From assembly GCF_000787575.1 (NCBI RefSeq), contig NW_012236528.1, positions 1,338,576-1,402,575 on the forward strand: 64,000 bases of DNA. The letters are read 5' to 3'. This DNA comes from Acytostelium subglobosum LB1. Its lineage: Eukaryota > Evosea > Eumycetozoa > Acytosteliales > Acytosteliaceae. The notes under the pieces were generated by a model. It was not told the DNA's origin, did not search any database, and saw only the letters and a list, made by a program, of their open reading frames with translations. Within the stretch, counting starts at the first letter, position 1. Each line of letters opens with the position of its first letter. Shown here piece by piece: positions 25,749 through 34,816 of this stretch. The translations under genes were made by a program, and so were the position numbers.

Positions 25749-27177
25749 ATGGATGGAGGAGGATACTTCCGTGTATGTATCACCATAACATGACCCAACT
25801 ACAACCGAACTAACTCAATCAATCAAACAATCAAACACAAACAATCAAACTATCAATCAATCATTCCAATACAAATTGATGATCGATGAATGTAGGGCAC
25901 GTCAGCCGAACAAGATAATCGATTCTCTGACAAGGAGAAGAAGTTGCTGAAAGTAATGAAGTTCCCAGCGCACTTTAATCAAAAAGTAGATAAGACTAAA
26001 GTCAACTTGCCTTCCTTTAGAAAGTGGATAACCAAAGAGCTTGAGGAGGTCCTCTCATACGACGACGATGTACTCGTTGACTATATCATAGAACTACTCG
26101 AAGGTGTAAGTATCAAACCCCGCTCACCCCTCATCATAGCTAACTAACTAATCACATTGACGTTAGGCATCACCTGATCCCAAGACTATACAGATCAAAA
26201 TAACAGGATTCCTCGCAGAACACACTGATGGGTTCATGGACAAGCTGTGGCGACTACTGCTGGAGGCTCAGAGCACAGTGTCAGGCATACCGGATGAGTT
26301 CCTAAAGGATGTGGAACTGATGTCGGCAAGTGTGGCGGCAGAGGAGAACAGAATTCAAGAGGGTATCAGTCGAGCACAACAAAAGATGGGTAACATGAGT
26401 CGTGTGGACACACGCTTCGATCAACAACAATCACAGGCGACTGCAGCGACTGCACCACTACTGCCTGCTCCCGCGCCCGAAGCAGCGCCCGTCCCAACGA
26501 CGGTCGTTGTTCAGAAGGGCTTTTCAGATATGCCTCCACCTGTCCCCGTGACTGCCAATACCAATGTCGTGTACGGCCTCAACGTCAAGCCTCGAGGTGG
26601 CGGTGGAGAAGAAGGTGATAATGATATTGATAACAAAGAGAGGAAGTACAGACGTTTTGATGTTGTTGAACGACCCCATGCCAACGATGTTCCTTCCACC
26701 TCCACAGCAGCAGTTGCCCCCGCCTCCGATGAAGGCAGTCAGCGACTGTCAAGCGAACATCAACATGAAGAGCATCCTAGAGACGAACGCTACAGAAGCG
26801 AAAGAGACAGAGAGAGATATCGCGATGACTATGAACGCAGAGATCGCGACCGAGACAGAGAGCGCGACAGAGAGAGGCTCTATCATGGAGGTGAGCGAGA
26901 TAGACGCGACCGATACCGCGACGAATATGACAGACGCGACCGTTATCACGACGACTATGATCGCGATAGACGCGATCGATACCACGAGGAGTATGATCGT
27001 GATAGACGTGACAGAGACAGAGGTGGATACGAGCGCGAGAGATATCATTCCAGTAGCAGTAGCAGGGACGAAAGGTATCGCGCCGAGGAGTATGATAGGC
27101 GGGAAAGCAGACATCATCGTGATGACGATAGACACCGCGAGAGAGATGACTATGATCGAAGAGATAGGAGGAAATAG
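25749..27177 (+). CDS. SRm160/SRRM1-like PWI-domain splicing factor
   Basis: Exons 25749-25772, 25896-26105 and 26167-27177 encode 414 residues. The N-terminus (GGGYFRGTSAEQDNRFSDKE) and following PWI domain match SRRM1; the PWI box reads as FRKWITKEL, and DDDVLVDYI follows. The second half of the fold is in exon 3 (PKTIQIKITGFL, then FMDKLWRLL). SRRM1 is a nuclear splicing coactivator in the exon-junction and 3'-processing network, and its PWI domain binds nucleic acid. A Pro/Ala linker follows, then about 130 residues of Arg-Asp/Arg-Glu repeats (26780-27177) in place of the usual Arg-Ser domain. The first exon has only eight codons, supported by homology. Confidence 0.9.
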
Positions 27178-27477
27178 ATGAGAGCAGTCATCAAAAGAGA
27201 TTGTCACATTATAATCAATCTGCAACAACGATGCAGTTGCTGCAAACCGTGCCAAACAAGCGTATTGACGAAGTTAAGCTATTGCGAGGTCAGGACCTTC
27301 CTAGGAGGGTGGGCTGTGAATAAAACCCCCTTCAAGTGTCAGGCAGATGTTCATAAGTTCAACAGTTTATTGCGGCGACAAGTTGGTCGCTGCAGATGCC
27401 GAACTAAAATTGATGTCATGTGGCAATCATCATCCTTGATGGTCGATCATTCACGTGCGCAAGTGACTCTCTCCATC
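27178..27477. other. Convergent spacer with possible structured RNA
   Basis: This 300-bp spacer lies between the 3' ends of the SRm160-like and urate oxidase genes. Unlike most spacers it is not AT-rich and lacks TGAT runs. It contains hairpins (GCAGTTGCTGC near 27232; GCGAC-AAGTTG-GTCGC near 27376-27393, extendable to TGC/GCA) and blocks shared with 7180-7310 on the other strand. No frame looks coding. A non-coding RNA gene is possible but unproven. Confidence 0.35.
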
Positions 27478-28417
27478 TTAGTACTTTGCATTCAATCTCT
27501 TGACAGTGCCCTCAATCAATCCTGATGGCTCCTCCACAGGCTGGAATACCGTGTTCTCATTCTTAGTGCCAAGCTTGTTAAAGTCGAAGCCAAAAGCATG
27601 TTTGTTTGGAAGTGACAAGTTGATTTCATCTTTGTTTGTTTGAATGAATGAATGATTGATTGAGTAAGTAGTTTGGAATAGTCCCAGGGGCATGGATATA
27701 CATACCAATCTCCTTAACTCTATCGATGGCAGTCTTTCCAATGATGTACAATGTTTCTTGAACTGATTTGGAGTATTGGAGTGAGAATATATCAAAGACG
27801 GCACCTTTGAACTCTTGGTAGACATTGGGATAGTTGACATTCTCGGTGGTATTGTAGGTCCACTCGGCAGTTACGGCCGTGGCGAACACACGGTCCTTGG
27901 TCTCGGGCAGAGTGGTGTATTTGTCGCGCAAGAAGTTCTCGAATCCACTGCCAGTGGTCTTCATGATGAGCAGGTCCTGGATGCCGGACTTAACCTGGGG
28001 CGGTCTGCCGCGCATCGACGTGACCGAGGCGGTGTGCACCTCTCTGGCGCGCACAAAGGAGTGATCGTGCTCCTTCTTCTCGTAGGTGGACTTCATGCGC
28101 TCCCAAACGTTCTCGCGAATGGTCACATGCACGTGGGATACATGTGAGTAGGTGTTGAGGAAATGCTTGCCCAGGATGATTCCAAGCTCCTCTGGCGATT
28201 TGAAATGCTCACGCTGTGCCAATAAGTAGACGGTGTTCTTCATCGAGTCTGTGGCCACAACCTTTTCATTATTACCTGTTAGATAGGTTTCTTCAAACTG
28301 ACCCTGAAGCAATACACAACAGTCAAGGTCAAGAACAGAATGAAAGTCCTTATTCTTATTAACCTTCAACACTCTAACCTTTGCCTTTCCATATCTATTA
28401 TCTATAAGTGTTGCCAT
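27478..28417 (-). CDS. uox: Urate oxidase (uricase)
   Basis: Exons 28417-27706 and 27629-27478 encode 287 residues, near the usual 290-310. The enzyme oxidises urate to 5-hydroxyisourate in purine breakdown. Family landmarks include YGKAKVRVLKV at the start, ATDSMKNTVY with the catalytic Thr region, VHVTIRENVWERM, GIQDLLIMKTTGSGFENF, LPETKDRVFAT and LPNKHAFGFDF in exon 2. The C-terminus ends AKY rather than an SKL-type tripeptide, so peroxisomal import by PTS1 is not evident. ATG at 28417 is the only sensible start, giving MATLIDNRYGK. Confidence 0.95.
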
Positions 28418-28671
28418 TATTTTTATCTCTTTTATCTCTCTATGTATTTATCTCTATCAAATACAATTCAATGTCACAACACACACATGTGTTTGAAGAA
28501 CAGACCCAAAATTAGATATTTTCAATTCCAACCCTTTTTAATTAATTTCATCTTCACTCAAGATTTCATCTTACTTTTGACTTTATCACTCAATTTCAAC
28601 ACAACTATTGTCGCCATGTCATTCAAAGATATAACAAATAACCAACTAACTATCTAAACTCATTTTATTGT

Positions 28672-29266
28672 CTAAATGAAGGATCGATGATATTGTTCTG
28701 ATTTCTTGACTAATGTATAATCTCCTGCTGCGTAAGGTTCTTCAAGTGTAGGACCAACTGGTGGAGTTGGAGATCCTAACTTTTTGAATTGTTGTTGTAT
28801 CCTCTTCCATGTTGATGTTGGTTTGTCATCTGTTGTTGGTGGTGGTATCCTCTCTGCTAATCCACCATACTTCTTACCGAAAGCAGTACTAACAGTCTCC
28901 CAAGGTATACCCTGAATGAACAACAATCTAGGTTGTTTATCTCTATCTCTGAAGAATACCCTTACTATGAAATGTAAGTATACGTTAACTTTATAAGACT
29001 CATGTACACATACCATAAGGTTCAGTAATATAGATATGATTGATATCATCTGGAATTGGAGTATTTGGTTCTTTAACTGGTTCAGCATCTTGTTGATTAG
29101 GATGATATAATATCTTACTGTATGAATGATGATGAACAAATAATTCTCTTATTATACTTGGAGCAAGATCATCATAAGTAATCCCATCAACTCTTTCAAC
29201 AACTAATTTAAAATCTCTACTTCCAACAAAAGGTATATAATGTATAGTTATGATTGTTTTATCCAT
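28672..29266 (-). CDS. Uncharacterised protein, related to the gene at 34311-34640
   Basis: Exons 29266-29014 and 28964-28672 encode 181 residues. I do not recognise the family. Exon 1 has TIHYIPFVGSRDFKLVVERV and TYDDLAPSIIRELF; exon 2 has VRVFFRDRDKQPRLLF, IPWETVSTAFGKKYGGL and a Pro-rich tail. No signal peptide or membrane helix is seen. A shorter paralogue of exon 1 lies 5 kb away in the same orientation, on the other side of the viral fossil block. The intron is 49 nt with GTATGT and ATAG ends. The first half could be a ubiquitin-like or small beta-grasp fold, but that is a guess. Confidence 0.65.
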
Positions 29267-29370
29267 TTATTATCAATTTATTAATACGAGACTTGTACTG
29301 GTTGGAGTATACATTGAATCAAAAAATACATTTTATTATATTTAATAAAATAATATTGTAATTTGACATA

Positions 29371-30960
29371 ATGTCCTCATTCAAAATCAAATACCAATCT
29401 GATCCGGAGTTCCGTGAGCGCCACAAGGCCTACTTGCGCCAAAAAGTCCTGGAACAACTGTCTATATCACTGCATCAAACAATGCTACCCAGACATTGTC
29501 AACACTTGCAATGCACCTCTTCGACTGAAGAAGTTCCTCAATCTGGATTCAACGGACCCTGTCCCAATCAATATTCTGTCGGCAGTTGAAGACAAGTTCA
29601 AGGTGCGTATATATGTTCGAGGTGATCACATCTTCACATCGACCAAGAAGTATCCACGCGAGATAAGACTCAAACAAACCAATGGACACCACACACTCGA
29701 CAAGACAGACACATACCAACTCAAAGGTGTTGCGATCAAGAAGCAGGATAGAGTGATGAAGCCTGTAGCATTTAAATACGCAAGCGACGTTGATCATGTC
29801 ATCATATATGATGGTGCGACTCAGAGCACGATGAGCAGAGAACAGTTTATCAAAGAGAAGAGAAGGATCAAGTTCGAGTCCAATTATCAGTTCATATATT
29901 CAGAGGAAGGAAAGACACTTGAACAAACACTACAATTATTCATCGCCGATGCTGATGCTCTCAAACAAGGTACGAATGGAATCATCGACATGTACTACAC
30001 AGGCCACAACATTAAAAAGGCCGCCATCACATTTCCTCTCGTATAGCAAAGCAGTGTATCCAGATCACATACAACAGGATGAAGGCGAGTGGATACCCAA
30101 AGCATCACAAGTTCCACTGATGTTCGCCGTTGATGGTTACACTGGTCCTCTCTACAAGTACGACGTATGCAAGATGTACGCAGCGATACTCAAGAGCAGT
30201 AACTTCATGATCCCAATCAAGCGTGGCGAGTTCAAGCAGCTGGCAGACGACGACATCAAGCCACCACCATTCGGTATCTATCGAGCAACCATCATTGGCG
30301 AACACCGAGCATTCAAGACTAACAAGCATAACTACTACACTAGCTATGATCTAGCATTGGCAACAGAACTCGGATTGACGTACAGCCTCAAGATCGACAA
30401 CAAGCCCAACGCACTGCTCTATGGTCCAGAGTGCCGTATCTACTCTGTGACACTGTTTGGACAGTACATCGATCAAGTGCTTGGATGGATCAAAGCAGGA
30501 GTACCAAGATCAAAGGAATTATACCAACGTCTTTGGGGAGCGCTGTCCAAGCGCAACAAGATCAAAAAACACATCAAGTCAATCAGCGAAGAGCAGTCAA
30601 CAGCCACGTACGATGTCAAGCTTCCAGACAACTTCATAATCGATAAGATCACACCGACAGCGAATGGCAACGTGATGGTCAAGGGAGTGAGCAATACAGA
30701 CATGTTCGACACTCCTTGGGCTCGCATCATGCCATTTATCATATCACGAGGACGCAAGATGATCGGTACTATCATCAAGGACGACATTGATTGTGTTATG
30801 CGCGCACACACTGACGGTTGGTGCATGACAAAGCCATGGAAACAATCATCATTATAGACATCATTGGATTATCCAAAGTTAGGAACCGAGTGTGGAGATG
30901 TAAGGTATGAAGGTTACTGTGATAATGGTATTGTTAACAAGATGCACCGAGTGATCGGCG
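29371..30960 (+). pseudogene. Protein-primed DNA polymerase B-like relic
   Basis: Part of the Polinton-like fossil. Motif-A-like YKYDVCKMYAAIL and a motif-C-like MRAHTDGW resemble protein-primed family-B polymerases of Polintons, virophages and related elements. Upstream sequence resembles the N-terminal part of such proteins only loosely. The region is broken in several places and should not be counted as a host gene. Confidence 0.6.
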
Positions 30961-31439
30961 AGTTTATTTGATGAGGATGGTGGGACTGTTATCAGTTGTT
31001 GGGAATGAATCTGGCAATAAAGACTTCATTGGTAATGTTGAAATATTCGACCAATCTATTGGCGACATCTGGTGAGAAACGATAGGAGAATGATCTTGCA
31101 CCAGCAACTATCGCATGAATGTTCATGTTAACTGCAGCGATGGCGCCTAAATTGTTTCTGATCACTCTTGAGAATGACGCTGGTTGCAAGGAGTATGGAT
31201 GATGCTGAAGAGATAATGTTTGGCCAACAATGACTGAAAGGTTGCCACTGCGGTGTCGCCATTAAGGACCTCATCAACTCCAAACTGCTGTCTGTTCCTG
31301 ACCAGGTTGTTATTATGTCCCATGTTGTGTGAGAGAACGACATTCTGTTGTGGGAGAATGGGTTGTGTGCAGTAGGCGCAATTGAAGCCATGCTGGACCA
31401 ACTGAAGCAATGCCACGAAGAACTTGGTTTGTGACTTAT

Positions 31440-31889
31440 GAAGGGAGCAACATTGTTCATCAAACCATCGACAAGTGTTATGAATATGACGAGTTCGATC
31501 GTGTAGCTGTGATGCAAGCATGCATTCCCAAGTCATTCTACACTGTGCCAAGGAATAGAAATACATTTACGTTGGTAGAATATGAACAGAGTGTCTTGAT
31601 CACTGTGCCTGTTGGCAACTACAGCAGACTCTCGTTACAAGACACACTGACAGGGCTGCTCAATGCTGCGTCGCAAGCAGGATTGACCTATTCAATCACA
31701 TGGCCAACATCGAACACAGGCAAGTACATGTTCTTATGCCCTGATGCTAAGAATGACTCTGTTGCATTGCAGTTCAACGATGCTGACCTCTTCCATCATC
31801 TAGGTTTCGAACAGGATAGCACGAACTACTTTGTTGATGGAGTACTGACGAGCACCAACGTGATTGATCTGCAGATAGAGAACTCATAA
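31440..31889 (+). pseudogene. Penton-like capsid protein relic
   Basis: Part of the Polinton-like fossil. Features such as VLITVPVGNYSRLSLQDTL, YSITWPTSNTGKYMFL and FHHLGFEQDS recall minor capsid/penton proteins of Polinton-like viruses and virophages (a PGxY entry followed by a search-and-fold beta pattern and an LGF motif). The identification rests on pattern only. It stops before the FNIP gene on the other strand. Confidence 0.45.
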
Positions 31890-31949
31890 TGTTCAACCAA
31901 CCACAACAACGAATGTAAAACAGTTTCCTATTTGTCTTGAACATTGTCT

Positions 31950-33110
31950 TCATTGTCCAACCATGAAGTAATAATATTTAATGGCACCTGCTTCCACCTT
32001 TGTGTACAGGATTAAGTTGGAGGAGTGATCGATCAAGCGCATTGCAATGTGTCTCTCGGGACACTCGACATCGATGATGAACAATGTCTCGCTCAATCGA
32101 ATCAACTGGAGAAGGTCAGAGGGATACATTCGATTTCGGTTGGATAGTGGTGGCTGCTTGTCAAAGTATCTTCGTTGCATATCTCCCTTGAATCCGTCCC
32201 ACGATTCCAAGAGTCGAGGCATGATAATGCATATCTCCTTGAACGCCTTTGGTGGCGCACCATTCTGGACCAAGTTGACATAATGTATGTTGGACATTCC
32301 AGGAGGCTTGGTGAGATAGAAGAGATAACAGAAGAGTGCCGAGTAGCATTGTACAGGCGTAATATGATGTGTACATCCAAACCACAACGAGTGGAGCAGT
32401 TGAGGAATGATCGGTGGGCCACCTGCTCTGCGAGGGCCGTGTGGATCACCAGTCGTGTTTGTGGAGGAGAGTGTGCCGGCGAGCACCAAGTGTCTGAGAG
32501 ATGTTGGAATGGATCCGGGTGCAAATGACGCCTCACCGCCATGGACGAGCTTGGTGAGAGAGGGCGGCAGCACGCCAGCAGTCAGTGTTTGGGAGTAGCT
32601 GCGGCCAAGACTCAAGAAGGTGACATTGTGCGGGATGGCCAGGGGCTCCAAAGGATGGTTGAAGGGTGAATGATACTCTCCGATGATCAATGAGATGACA
32701 GAGTTGGGGATTGATCCAGGTACAAGTGGCTGATTGAACGAATCGCCAAGCGTCAGGTACTGAACAGTGCCTGGAATGACTCGGGCAGGAATGGGATCAT
32801 TTCCATCGAGGCGCAATGATGTGATCAATTTTGGAGTAGATCTTGACCGGGCAGTGTCGCTGCTGCTGCTACTGCTGCTGATGATGAGTGATTGTAGATC
32901 CTCTACTGATGGGCAGGTAATCGTGTTTACGTTGCAATTGGACTCTGGGAAGAAAGAATCTCTTCGTTGTGATGATACCTTATTGAAGCGAATCGAGTGC
33001 TCAAGTTGTGATTTGAAATGATGACAGACCAGCAGCAAGCAAATACGATCAATCTCATCATTCACAAATGAGACAATATGGCGAAGAATATAAGGTGGTA
33101 GTATCAACAT
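31950..33110 (-). CDS. F-box/FNIP repeat-containing protein
   Basis: A single-exon gene of 386 residues with ATG at 33110. The N-terminus (LILPPYILRHIVSFVNDEID then CLLLVCHHFK) is F-box-like. The middle holds about five FNIP/IP22 repeats, with the pattern LTLGDSFNQPLVPGSIPNSV and FNHPLEPLAIPHNVTFLSLG. A C-terminal globular part follows (residues about 230-386). FNIP proteins are greatly expanded in dictyostelids; F-box forms probably act as SCF ubiquitin-ligase adaptors, but most are uncharacterised. The gene looks intact and sits tail to tail with the viral fossil. Such genes often lie in fast-changing regions. Confidence 0.85.
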   Translation of the reverse strand: MLILPPYILRHIVSFVNDEIDRICLLLVCHHFKSQLEHSIRFNKVSSQRRDSFFPESNCNVNTITCPSVEDLQSLIISSSSSSSDTARSRSTPKLITSLRLDGNDPIPARVIPGTVQYLTLGDSFNQPLVPGSIPNSVISLIIGEYHSPFNHPLEPLAIPHNVTFLSLGRSYSQTLTAGVLPPSLTKLVHGGEASFAPGSIPTSLRHLVLAGTLSSTNTTGDPHGPRRAGGPPIIPQLLHSLWFGCTHHITPVQCYSALFCYLFYLTKPPGMSNIHYVNLVQNGAPPKAFKEICIIMPRLLESWDGFKGDMQRRYFDKQPPLSNRNRMYPSDLLQLIRLSETLFIIDVECPERHIAMRLIDHSSNLILYTKVEAGAIKYYYFMVGQ

Positions 33111-33187
33111 GGTGAATGTTGGCAATGATTGAGATTTCTGTACAGAATTAATTAATTCACGTTGTCAAAGTATTTATCAATTCATAG

Positions 33188-33899
33188 GATGTGGTGGGAC
33201 ATCTATCTGTACTTCGACTCATCAATGACTGAGCCTGGGTTCAAGGTAATTGCAATCTACTACAGTTGTTTGGTGCACCTACACCAACTTACTGATAAGT
33301 AAACTCCAGACTGGATTGTTCCTTAGATCCGAGTACAGTGCCCTTGGACAGGCGTTGAACTCAATGAACCAAGACTACACCAGCTTCATTGGATACAATA
33401 ATGAGCACACGACCACTGCCGCTCCAACGATGGCACCTACCAAGACTCAGTCCAGATTCTATGATAAGAACTTGGGTAGCAGCATTCCTTATCCACCCAA
33501 GGGTGACTACTCTAGGATCAAAGGAGCACACGAGAAAGGAATGGTTGCATGGGTATGTTTGTGAGCACATTGTTGCCATGAAATGCCAGAAGCATCTGTT
33601 TAACATTGATTGTTCTACAACAGGACGATCGCGGCAGGGGACTCTGGCTACAACATACCCTTCCAAACTTTCCAAACATTGCAGCAATAGGCCAGTCGCC
33701 TTGGAACGCCAAGGACCACAAGTTCAACGTTGTGAGGGGCAAGTTGGACTATCCCCTGGACTCGGTGGATTTTCTGCGCTTCTCCTACCTTGGTTGGAAT
33801 CCATCGAATGTCTTCCCATGGAACATCGCCAATCCCATTGCAAAAGATGGCAATACGCACAAGACAATGATCAAGAGTCCTCAATTCCGGCCAGCTTAA
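33188..33899 (+). pseudogene. Truncated DNase II-like gene
   Basis: Three exon-like blocks (33188-33245, 33310-33552, 33624-33899) with good GT/AG sites and consistent phases give about 190 residues. DNase II enzymes are acid nucleases of lysosomes, about 350 residues long. Matches by eye: WWDIYLYFDSS, RSEYSALGQALNSM, TSFIGYNN, then KGAHEKGMVAW followed by GLWLQHTLPNFPN, corresponding to the first catalytic-His segment (GHTKGV) and the following WLVHSVPxFP motif. No signal-peptide exon is seen before 33188, and the C-terminal half with the second catalytic motif is missing. It is most likely a pseudogene or fragment; a missed upstream exon beyond the FNIP gene is possible. Confidence 0.55.
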
Positions 33900-34310
33900 C
33901 ACATCCTTTGTTTATCGATGCCGACCAAAGAGGACAGTTAGTCACAAGTCAATTGATATTGTCAATGAGGAGCTCACTCCTAATCATGATCCTCAGTCTC
34001 CAGGATTCTGGCCAAGTTGTCCAACATGTTGGTGTACACCACAACGGATTTCTTCTTCAAGCTGCGGGAGGGTGCAGGTGACTTTGACAATCAAATGGTG
34101 AATACTTTTTTAATATTAATATTATTTCCAGATGGTTAATACCTCTCCCTTCATTTTTGTTCCAGGGAGGACAGGGAGTCCTTGGTGAAGAGTATTTTAT
34201 TATTATTTATTATTTTTATAAATATCTTCACCAATGCCTCCCTTCCCTCCCTCTCTTTTTTTTTAATACCCAACCATTAATAAATAATTATTAATATTAA
34301 TATTAATAAT
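33900..34310. repeat. Spacer with foldback palindrome
   Basis: Holds an imperfect inverted repeat: arm 34164-34197 against arm 34220-34252, 29 of 34 aligned positions matching by my reading, with a T/A-rich loop. Weaker pairing continues outward to roughly 34085 and 34330 through ATATTAAT-rich sequence. It could be a MITE/foldback remnant or a two-way transcription end. The part 33900-34090 has short open frames but no recognised protein. Confidence 0.55.
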
Positions 34311-34640
34311 TTAATAAATAATACTATAGTAGAGTATTGATTGAAGAATGAAAATTGGAATGATTGTTGGAGGGCACCAGACCAGAGCTGCCACACACAC
34401 AGTTGGGTCTGGAATTACGTTTGGATCTAATTTGTTAAGATGAAAATTTATTAAAGAATGAGGATGATTCTTTGGGGATGTAAATAACTTTTCTTTGATT
34501 ATTGGATATAAGTCATCGAATGTCATATCAACAACTCTCTCAACTTCAATTCCTCTTCTAACATAGGGATCACCGATATATGATAAATAATATATCTTTA
34601 TTTTGTTATAATTAATATTATTATTATGTATTTCATCCAT
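34311..34640 (-). CDS. Short paralogue of the gene at 28672-29266
   Basis: An open frame of 109 residues with ATG at 34640. Residues 15-70 (KIYYLSYIGDPYVRRGIEVE, then TFDDLYPIIKEKLF) correspond to exon 1 of the unknown gene at 28672-29266 (IPFVGSRDFKLVVERV, TYDDLAPSIIRELF). Nothing like the exon 2 part of that gene is seen downstream; after residue 75 the sequence differs. It may be a truncated copy, or its later exon may have been lost when the fossil block or the palindrome formed. Function unknown. Confidence 0.5.
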   Translation of the reverse strand: MDEIHNNNINYNKIKIYYLSYIGDPYVRRGIEVERVVDMTFDDLYPIIKEKLFTSPKNHPHSLINFHLNKLDPNVIPDPTVCVAALVWCPPTIIPIFILQSILYYSIIY

Positions 34641-34816
34641 CTTTAATATATATATTCATTCATTTAATATATGAATGAATGAATTCTTACTTGGTCTAAA
34701 TAATAATTGCCACTTATGGTTATTGGAACATTATTATTTCACAAATTTGGATGACAGATGTTGTCCTTTGGTTTATTAATGGATGGAAGGAAGGATTGGT
34801 ATGGCTGAATGACTGA

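Larger units (their letters stand above)
29371..31889 (+). mobile_element. Polinton-like (Maverick/PLV-class) fossil
   Basis: Remains of a large virus-like DNA element. Parts seen: a protein-primed family-B DNA polymerase-like region (29371-30960, +), a relic coding stretch on the other strand (about 30992-31440), and a jelly-roll minor-capsid (penton)-like segment (31440-31889, +). I did not find integrase, packaging ATPase, protease or major capsid parts, nor terminal inverted repeats, so most of the element is gone. It is broken, with roughly four to six breaks in what remains. Similarity to the families is still readable by eye, so it is a middle-aged rather than ancient insertion. It lies between host genes in an accessory block. 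Confidence 0.65.

Noticed and set aside
27256-27310. Likeness to 5S rRNA (CGAAGTTAAGC followed by a TCAGGACCTTCC stretch)
   Set aside because: The 5' half of a 5S gene is absent and the match does not continue; only a short resemblance.
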